This document shows positions 35,473-40,986 of a stretch of 40,986 bases of DNA, piece by piece (within the stretch, counting starts at the first letter, position 1; each line of letters opens with the position of its first letter). The DNA comes from an uncultured Desulfobacterium sp. (GTDB lineage: Bacteria; Desulfobacterota; DSM-4660; Desulfatiglandales; Desulfatiglandaceae): positions 198,043 through 239,028 of the forward strand of contig LT984855.1 of NCBI GenBank assembly GCA_900258555.1, read 5' to 3'. Both the position numbers and the translations under genes were made by a program. The notes below the pieces were generated by a model. The model was not told where the DNA came from. It did no database searches and saw only the letters and a program-made list of their open reading frames with translations.

Positions 35473-35889
35473 TCCTTATATATTAATAGCATCGCATTAC
35501 TGGTTTTGTAAACAGCTTAAAGGCCCTTACCTGCCCATGCTACCTGAACATTTTAAAAACTTACAAATCCTTCACTAAACCATGTGTAATTTCATTGACT
35601 ATTTGTTTCAGACAGCTTATATTACTGAACCATATTTTTGGATTCTTCTTTTTCGGTTTTTTTATTCAATCAATGATCAACGGACTTTCCTTTGATACTG
35701 AAATGCGAAGCCTGCTATTGCAGGGCTCGCGCAAGAGTCTCTTTCCAAGAGCGGCTGTTTTTTCAAAGAAACATGTTCATCAAAATCAGACGCCAAGTTT
35801 AGGGCCTCGGCCCTTAGGTGAGGAAGGGGAAGACGCTTAAAGGCGCCTTCGGTCTCGTAAAACCATATTAACTTAAAGGAGAAGGAATC
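35473..35889. other. Non-coding region, HU leader
   Basis: About 415 bases between the lysozyme-like and HU genes. It holds a sigma-70 promoter (35595-35623) and a leader of about 260 bases with small hairpins (CCTGC/GCAGG near 35715; the palindrome AAGGCGCCTT near 35840). An 81-codon frame at 35595-35840 has a TTG start inside the promoter and no family resemblance, so I do not call it a gene. Confidence 0.5.
35595..35623 (+). promoter_or_regulatory. Sigma-70 promoter, likely for HU
   Basis: TTGACT (35595-35600), 17 bases, TATATT (35618-35623). The HU start is about 265 bases downstream, so the transcript would have a long leader. Confidence 0.6.
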
Positions 35890-36159
35890 ATGAACAAAGG
35901 GGATTTGATCAATGAAGTGGCAAAGGTCGTTGGCACGAAAAAGGCTGCCCGTCAGGCGGTTGATTGCGTTCTTTCATCTGTTGCCAAGGCCTTGAAAAAG
36001 AAGGATTCTGTAACACTGATAGGTTTTGGAACATTTAAGGTGCTAAGTAGAAAGGCCAGAAAGGGGAGGAACCCGAACACAGGCGAACCGATTAAGATAA
36101 AGGCCAAGAAAATCCCCAGGTTTATACCGGGTAAATCCCTTAAGGATGCGGTGCAATAA
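35890..36159 (+). CDS. HU-family DNA-binding protein
   Basis: 89-residue nucleoid protein of the HU/IHF family. It begins MNKGDLINEVAKV, with GFGTFKVLSRKARKGRNPNTGEPIKI forming the strand pair and DNA-intercalating arm (with the invariant RNPxTG Pro) and ending in PGKSLKDAV. It is Lys-rich, which favours HU over IHF. AAAGGAGAAGG gives a very strong ribosome site. A long hairpin terminator follows. Confidence 0.95.
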   Translation: MNKGDLINEVAKVVGTKKAARQAVDCVLSSVAKALKKKDSVTLIGFGTFKVLSRKARKGRNPNTGEPIKIKAKKIPRFIPGKSLKDAVQ

Positions 36160-36209
36160 CAGCATGACAACCTAGATCTTAAGGCATTGGGTCGAGAGAT
36201 CTCTTTTTA

Positions 36210-36270
36210 GCGGCCGTTTACGGATTGCGACTCACAACCTGCAACTCGCAATACGTGAACGGCCGCTTTT
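36210..36270 (+). terminator. Long hairpin terminator of HU gene
   Basis: GCGGCCGTTTACG pairs with CGTGAACGGCCGC (one T-G pair), and inside it ATTGCGA pairs with TCGCAAT, giving a stem of about 21 bp with a 15-base loop, then TTTT. The inner stem and loop are made of repeated words (TTGCGACTC, CTGCAACTCGCAA), like the other tracts. Confidence 0.8.
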
Positions 36271-36318
36271 CTAAACCCCATAGAGGCTTGGGCGAATCGC
36301 CGCTTTCCTCTTATTTGA

Positions 36319-36699
36319 ATGCATCAATATCTGCACATGAAAATTAATGAACAAAGACAATTTGCACGATTAAAAACCGTCAATTTAATATCGTATATAT
36401 GTATAGATGGAAATTCCAATCCGCTGTATCAGGGAATGGGAAAGACCCTGGACATCAGTAAAGGCGGGCTTCTTATGGAAACAGGCGGCCCTGTCAACTC
36501 GAAATTCATTATTATTACATCTACGAACACAAAAGAAGAATTGATCCAGATCAAAGGTGCGGTTGCTTATTGCAGGCAAAAGGGACCAGGGGTATTTCAT
36601 ACCGGCATCCATTTCATTGAGACAACCGAGAAGATAAATGAGGTTGTTCAGGAGATGATAAGGGTATTCGTCAACACCAAAAAAGTTGATGTCGAATAA
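36319..36699 (+). CDS. PilZ-domain protein
   Basis: 126 residues, essentially one PilZ domain, a c-di-GMP receptor. The N-terminal RQFARLKT corresponds to the RxxxR arginine motif, and LDISKGGLL is the D-x-S-x-G-G motif; both are needed for c-di-GMP binding. Beta strands such as VAYCRQKGPGVFHTGIHFI complete the barrel. ATG 36319 or the in-frame ATG 36337 (MKINEQRQF) could be the start. The next gene downstream makes c-di-GMP, so the two may work in one circuit. Confidence 0.88.
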   Translation: MHQYLHMKINEQRQFARLKTVNLISYICIDGNSNPLYQGMGKTLDISKGGLLMETGGPVNSKFIIITSTNTKEELIQIKGAVAYCRQKGPGVFHTGIHFIETTEKINEVVQEMIRVFVNTKKVDVE

Positions 36700-36737
36700 A
36701 AACCTTAAAATGTCCCTGAATATTTATCCGAAACGAC

Positions 36738-38246
36738 ATGAGTGCATTAAGCAAGCTATTAAATAAAGACATAAAAGTACCATCTCCGCCAAGTATCGCC
36801 ATGAATCTGCTGAAGGCGGTTAAAAATGACGCTTCCACCTACAAAGAGATTGCCGGGATTATATCATCCGATCCTGCCCTGACTGCAAAGACACTGAAAA
36901 TAGCCAATTCGCCTTTTTACGGCCTGTCAAGAAAGATCGACAGTATTGAAAGGGCCATCTCAGTTTTAGGCGTTACCGCATTAAAAAATATCGCCCTTTC
37001 CTTTACCATTTCCCAGGGTTTTAGCGGTAGGAGTTCCGCCCGATTTGACTTTAATTATTTCTGGAAGCGAGCGATTACAGCGGCAATCGGCGCAGAACTC
37101 ACAGCAGCTATGATCGGCAAGAGGAGTGACGACACCTTCGTTACAGGCCTTCTTCAGGATATCGGCATCCTGATCCTATACTATTGTCTGGCGCATGAGT
37201 ATGCCGCTGTGATTGCAGAGAAAAAAACCACGGGACTCCCTATCTCACAATTAGAAAAGGAGATGTTTGGCTTTGACCATCAGGAACTTGGCTCGGAAAT
37301 CCTGAAGGAATGGGGGTTACCGGAAACAATCTCCATCCCGATATATTATCATCACCATGAAAAGAATATACCCGAGCAGTGGGAGAGTCAGTCCCAGGTT
37401 CTCTTTTTATCAAACAAGATCTCATCCCTCTACCATGGCGCTTATTCTTCAAAAAACATTCGAACCATAAGACCCATTCTCCAGACCAGGTACGGGGTTT
37501 CACAAGAGGATTGCGACAACCTGATAGATGCGGTCGCCAATAAGGCAGCAGGAGTGATATCCCTGTTTGAGGTTGAGGCAGGGGAATTGAAACCCTTCTC
37601 AGAGATTCTACAGGAAGCCAATGAAGAGCTTGGAAAACTTAATCTGTCTTATGAACAACTGCTTATCGAGTATAAGGAGGCTAAGCAGAGGGCGGAGCAT
37701 CTGGCAAATGACTTAAAAGAGGCCAACGACAAACTGAGAGAGCTGTCAATAAAAGATGGCCTTACAGGGCTTTATAACCATCGCCATTTTCAGGACCTTT
37801 TCGACACGGAACTGCACCGGTCCAAAAGGTACAAGACACCACTGACATTGATGATGATTGACCTGGACCATTTTAAGGGCATAAATGATGCCTTCGGCCA
37901 TCCTGTAGGCGATAAGGTATTGCAAAGTATTGCAAAGGAGATGATGGAATGCGTTAGGGCTACCGATATTGTCGCCCGGTACGGGGGTGAGGAGTTTGCT
38001 ATTATAATGCCCGGAACAGGCTCCAAGAACGCCGCAATCACAGGGGAACGGCTAAGAAAAGCCATTGAGAAAATGGAAATAGCGGCCGGTGGTTTGATAA
38101 TAAAGACAACGGTAAGCATTGGGGTGGCCACTTATACGCCGGAAGAAAAAGAATGCGTGAAATCCCTGATACTTAATGCAGCGGATAAGGCACTATACAG
38201 CTCCAAGAAAGCGGGAAGGAATAAATTGAGCATAGCAAGCATATAG
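36738..38246 (+). CDS. HDOD-GGDEF diguanylate cyclase
   Basis: 502 residues. The N-terminal HDOD domain (about 10-215: KVPSPPSIAMNLLKAVKNDA, then IAGIISSDPALTAKTLKIANS) is followed by a coiled coil (about 285-340) and a GGDEF domain starting at SIKDGLTGLYNHRHFQ. The active site is RYGGEEF, and RATD five residues upstream is the RxxD product-inhibition site. It should therefore make c-di-GMP with feedback control. No membrane segment is seen, so it is cytoplasmic. It lies 38 bases after the PilZ gene on the same strand. Confidence 0.94.
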   Translation: MSALSKLLNKDIKVPSPPSIAMNLLKAVKNDASTYKEIAGIISSDPALTAKTLKIANSPFYGLSRKIDSIERAISVLGVTALKNIALSFTISQGFSGRSSARFDFNYFWKRAITAAIGAELTAAMIGKRSDDTFVTGLLQDIGILILYYCLAHEYAAVIAEKKTTGLPISQLEKEMFGFDHQELGSEILKEWGLPETISIPIYYHHHEKNIPEQWESQSQVLFLSNKISSLYHGAYSSKNIRTIRPILQTRYGVSQEDCDNLIDAVANKAAGVISLFEVEAGELKPFSEILQEANEELGKLNLSYEQLLIEYKEAKQRAEHLANDLKEANDKLRELSIKDGLTGLYNHRHFQDLFDTELHRSKRYKTPLTLMMIDLDHFKGINDAFGHPVGDKVLQSIAKEMMECVRATDIVARYGGEEFAIIMPGTGSKNAAITGERLRKAIEKMEIAAGGLIIKTTVSIGVATYTPEEKECVKSLILNAADKALYSSKKAGRNKLSIASI

Positions 38247-38258
38247 GATCTTTTGTGC

Positions 38259-38287
38259 TTGCAAAGCCTAGGACTTTTTGTTATTTA
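38259..38287 (+). promoter_or_regulatory. Probable promoter of tRNA-Glu
   Basis: TTGCAA (38259-38264), 17 bases, TATTTA (38282-38287), followed by GGGC and the tRNA 35 bases on. It is moderately close to sigma-70 consensus. Confidence 0.5.
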
Positions 38288-38322
38288 GGGCATGCAAATT
38301 AAGTTCCGTTTTTTCAATTTCA

Positions 38323-38398
38323 GGTCCCATCGTCTAGCGGTTTAGGATACTGGCCTCTCACGCCGGAGACACGGGTTCGATTCCCGTTGGGACTACCA
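38323..38398 (+). tRNA. tRNA-Glu (anticodon CTC)
   Basis: 76 bases including an encoded CCA. The acceptor stem pairs GGTCCCA with TGGGACT (one G-T pair). The D-arm contains CGTCTAGCGG, and the anticodon stem CTGGC/GCCGG encloses the loop CTCTCAC with anticodon CTC at 38357-38359. The T-stem is ACGGG/CCCGT with a TTCGATT loop. Anticodon and GTCTAG D-arm are typical of tRNA-Glu. No integrase or att repeat is seen beside it. Confidence 0.97.
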
Positions 38399-38432
38399 AA
38401 CCTCAAGGAAAACCCTTTTAAAAAAACAAAAA

Positions 38433-39680
38433 ATGAAGCTAAGTAAGTTATTGTCAAAAATCATTGTCTTAATGCCTCTGGTTTTACTGGGGGGGTGTGC
38501 CACATCAACAGATTACAAAAGTAGCGCAGTGCAGTTTCTGTTTTCAGAAAGAGATGATACCGCTAAGTCCGCCCAGATACCGATCTTAACTCTGCCCATG
38601 AACGTGGGAATTGCCTTTGTGCCTGAAACAGGTCACTACCGGACCGGCGATAGCAGAAGGCTTCTACCCACACTTTCAAGCCTCACGGAAAGCGATAGAA
38701 CGGCATTGATGGATGAGATCGGTGCGCAGCTTAAAAAATATGAATTCGTAAAATCAGTTATTCAAATTCCGTCCGAGTATATGGCCGTTAACGGAGGCTT
38801 TGATAATCTGGAGAGGATAAAGACCACTTTTAATGTTGATGTGATCACATTGGTCTCATTCAGTCAATCGCAATTTGTAGATAAAGATATTTCTGCAATA
38901 GCATATCTGACAATAATAGGCGCATTAATAGTCCCGGGAGAGATCAACGACACCCGCACAGTGCTTGATGCTGTCTGTTACCACATCACAGGCCAAAGGA
39001 TGATCCTTGGCGCATCAGGCGACAGTAACATTAGAAGCAGGGCGACCCCCATTAACATCCTGGACCAGATAAGGAAGGACAGCCTGGAGGGGTTCAAACA
39101 GGCGAACAAGAATCTTGCACTAAATCTCAATCAGCAACTTGAGTTGCTTGGCGCTGCAATATGTAACTCGACAGGCGATTTCCAGATTATGTGTGAGCCC
39201 GGCTATTCCGGTGTGGGGAGCCTTAAGAAGGGCGCCGTCTGTTCTGTTGAGCCTCTTCGGGCAGACAAGGTCCTTGTAAAAAAATCTGAAAGGAAACTTT
39301 ACCTTAAGAAGGGGCAAAGAACCCTCAAAGAATACAATATTTCACTTGGCAAAAATCCTGTTGGAGACAAAGAGCGAGAGGGAGATTGCCGCACACCGGA
39401 AGGCATATATATTCTTGACTGGCGAAACAGGAACAGCCATTTTTACAAGGCCATACATATTTCCTATCCTAACAGGGAAGATATAAGCTCAGCAAGATCA
39501 AGAGGTGTGAGCCCCGGCGGCATGGTCATGATACACGGCGTGCCCAACTATTTCAGTTGGACAAAGTGGTATTTCCGCAGCAGGGACTGGACCAATGGCT
39601 GCATCGCCGTATCAAACACCGAAATGGATGAGATCTGGGCATATGTGCCAGACGGTACCATTATAGAAATTCAACCGTAA
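38433..39680 (+). CDS. Rhombotarget-like lipoprotein fused to L,D-transpeptidase
   Basis: 415 residues. The signal peptide ends in the lipobox LGGC with lipidated Cys22. Residues about 25-245 resemble the 'rhombotarget lipoprotein' family (SSAVQFLF, LPMNVGIAFVP, GGFDNLERI, DVITLVSFSQSQF, IIGALIVPGE). Residues about 275-415 are a YkuD L,D-transpeptidase domain: SLGKNPVGDKEREGDCRTPEG, then the catalytic IHG and NGCIAVSN with the nucleophile Cys; the Arg usually two residues after that Cys is absent (Ala-Val). L,D-transpeptidases cross-link peptidoglycan or attach proteins to it. The GlyGly-CTERM tail that often marks rhombosortase targets is missing. No strong ribosome site precedes ATG 38433. 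Confidence 0.85.
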   Translation: MKLSKLLSKIIVLMPLVLLGGCATSTDYKSSAVQFLFSERDDTAKSAQIPILTLPMNVGIAFVPETGHYRTGDSRRLLPTLSSLTESDRTALMDEIGAQLKKYEFVKSVIQIPSEYMAVNGGFDNLERIKTTFNVDVITLVSFSQSQFVDKDISAIAYLTIIGALIVPGEINDTRTVLDAVCYHITGQRMILGASGDSNIRSRATPINILDQIRKDSLEGFKQANKNLALNLNQQLELLGAAICNSTGDFQIMCEPGYSGVGSLKKGAVCSVEPLRADKVLVKKSERKLYLKKGQRTLKEYNISLGKNPVGDKEREGDCRTPEGIYILDWRNRNSHFYKAIHISYPNREDISSARSRGVSPGGMVMIHGVPNYFSWTKWYFRSRDWTNGCIAVSNTEMDEIWAYVPDGTIIEIQP

Positions 39681-39797
39681 AGCTGACTATACTGCGCAAA
39701 TAATTATAACGGTCAATAACCACCCCTTGTTTAACGGTTAACATAACTGCGGAAAAATGACCATTTACCAATCCATGACAACCGCATGGCGTTCAAA

Positions 39798-40898
39798 TCA
39801 GGCCCTAATCCTTCCATCTACTGCTATTAATCCTTTTTCAAATACCTTAACAGGATTGAGATCCAATTCGGCTATTTGAGGAAAATCCTTAAGCAGGAGG
39901 GACAGGCTTACAATGGCGTCAGCAAGAGAAGGGATATCGAAGGGCCTTTTTCCACGGATGCCTTTAAGTAATTGACAACCCTTTATCTCCTCGATCATCT
40001 CATACGCCTCTTCACGGCATATGGGGGCAAGCCTGAAAGATGCATCTTTTAAGGCCTCTGCAAAGATCCCACCGAGCCCAAACATCACCACCGGCCCAAA
40101 ATTACAGTCGCGCTTTCCCCCAAGAATCAATTCCATGCCTCCTGCAATCATTTTCTGGACGATTAAACCGCTTACTTTTGATGCACCAAGACGGTTTTCA
40201 ACTGCATCCATTATTTCAAAGTATGCCTGCTTAAGCTCCTTTTCATCTCTGATATCAGTCTTAACACAGCCCATATCCGACTTGTGAATTATATCAGGCG
40301 AACTGATTTTCATTACAACAGGATAACCTATTTTGGCGGCCTTCAACATCGCATCTTCTAGATCATAGGCAATGAATGGCAGTTCGCACTGGATACCGTA
40401 TGCCATTGCAAGCCGCATGGCAAAGAGGTCATTCGGATACCCAGGGTCAAACTCTGCCATTATTTTCTCTGCCGCTTTCTTATCATTCTTTGTATCACGA
40501 AAAGGAGAACGGATCCTGTTCACGTATCTGCGAAATTTCCACTGTGTGGACAACGCCCCCACAGCGTCTTCCACGGTGTCAAAGATCGGAAAGCCCTTTT
40601 GCCTTTTTAACTGTGCAATAAAAAACGGATTTGAAACTATGTGCATGGCAACAGGCTTTGATAGTTTATTTGAAATGCCTTCCACTTGAGTTACGACCTC
40701 CGGGCATGTAAAAGGCTTGTACATGGGAGGACCGGTGTCAAAAATAGAAAGGATCGCCCCATCCAGCTCATCAAAGGACAAAACCAGATCCAGGATACTC
40801 AGTATATCAGAGTTCTTATAAATTCCGCCGAGATCTAAAGGATTGGCGATCTTATGCAGCCTCCAATTGCCTATTGTGCTGATTCTTTTTAGCCGCAT
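39798..40898 (-). CDS. ADP-forming acyl-CoA synthetase, C-terminal part
   Basis: 366 residues covering the last part of acetyl/acyl-CoA synthetase (ADP-forming): the end of the succinyl-CoA-ligase-like region (IANPLDLGG, SIFDTGPPM) and an ATP-grasp domain (about 150-366: AYGIQCELPFIAYDLEDAML, GYPVVMKISSPDIIHKSD, GGMELILGGKRDCNFGPVVMFGLGG, ELDLNPVKVFEKG). The N-terminal CoA-binding domain, with most of the ligase region and its phospho-His, is absent. The frame stays open upstream to the window edge (29 codons), but those residues do not look like the missing domains. Either the rest is on a separate upstream gene, as in two-subunit enzymes, or this is a truncated or frameshifted gene. Confidence 0.8.
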   Translation of the reverse strand: MRLKRISTIGNWRLHKIANPLDLGGIYKNSDILSILDLVLSFDELDGAILSIFDTGPPMYKPFTCPEVVTQVEGISNKLSKPVAMHIVSNPFFIAQLKRQKGFPIFDTVEDAVGALSTQWKFRRYVNRIRSPFRDTKNDKKAAEKIMAEFDPGYPNDLFAMRLAMAYGIQCELPFIAYDLEDAMLKAAKIGYPVVMKISSPDIIHKSDMGCVKTDIRDEKELKQAYFEIMDAVENRLGASKVSGLIVQKMIAGGMELILGGKRDCNFGPVVMFGLGGIFAEALKDASFRLAPICREEAYEMIEEIKGCQLLKGIRGKRPFDIPSLADAIVSLSLLLKDFPQIAELDLNPVKVFEKGLIAVDGRIRA

Positions 40899-40986
40899 CG
40901 CACATTTGTGTGGGTGCCCCCAATATGTTGTGGTCGGATTATTGTTTTTCTGACCGGAATGAGTTAGCGTAGTTTCAAGGCGATGA

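Noticed and set aside
35595-35840. 81-codon ORF upstream of HU
   Set aside because: Its TTG start is the -35 box of a promoter, there is no ribosome site and no family-like sequence; more likely HU leader.
38323-38398. tRNA-Glu as an integration site for a mobile element
   Set aside because: No integrase and no repeat of the tRNA 3' end is visible in the window.

Overview
The window looks like a chromosome segment from a Desulfobacterota (deltaproteobacterial) anaerobe, probably near the sulfate reducers. This is inferred from the gene mix: a lexA-imuB-dnaE2 SOS cassette without imuA, a molybdopterin oxidoreductase, a fused AccA-AccD carboxyltransferase, lactate-dehydrogenase-like malate dehydrogenase, PEP-CTERM proteins, HDOD and c-di-GMP proteins, and ADP-forming acyl-CoA synthetase. 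Genus cannot be read from sequence alone. Most genes are intact housekeeping or regulatory genes. Several loci show decay or mobile-DNA damage.

Layout. 1-964: an unrecognised gene with an in-frame TGA near its start. 1268-3952 (-): molybdopterin oxidoreductase and a downstream unknown protein. 4210-6107 (-): HAD phosphatase and small genes, including two tandem paralogues of a phage-type family. 6254-11172 (-): SOS mutagenesis operon lexA -> imuB -> dnaE2, with a near-consensus promoter overlapped by a perfect inverted repeat (likely LexA operator); dnaE2 is split by an apparent one-base deletion. 11468-16847 (-): histidine kinase, B12/radical SAM protein, ExeA-type ATPase and a SPOR-domain membrane protein. 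16963-17980 (-): an unknown two-gene cassette encoding a double ribbon-helix-helix protein. 18186-18530 (-): small secreted His/Tyr/Pro-rich protein. 18722-21637 (+): M16C presequence-type protease. 22049-23776 (+): sigma-54 promoter, a PEP-CTERM gene broken by an internally deleted IS200/IS605 element, and an intact PEP-CTERM-like gene. 23860-25255 (+): mdh with its own sigma-70 promoter, and a small protein. 25320-31189 (-): nudix hydrolase, AsmA-like envelope protein and fused acetyl-CoA carboxyltransferase.

31440-38246 is rich in signalling genes: a CheD homologue lacking its catalytic cysteine coupled to an HDOD protein, a stand-alone MshEN-like domain, a PilZ protein and an HDOD-GGDEF diguanylate cyclase. 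Interspersed are a poly-gamma-glutamate hydrolase-like gene, a TraB/GumN-family protein, a lysozyme-like protein and HU. 38323-38398 is tRNA-Glu(CTC), followed by a lipoprotein that fuses a rhombotarget-lipoprotein-like domain to an L,D-transpeptidase. At the right edge lies an ADP-forming acyl-CoA synthetase lacking the family's N-terminal domains.

No CRISPR array, rRNA, integrase or intact transposase was seen. Short intergenic tracts built from degenerate repeated words recur at five places and may be a strain- or lineage-specific repeat type.
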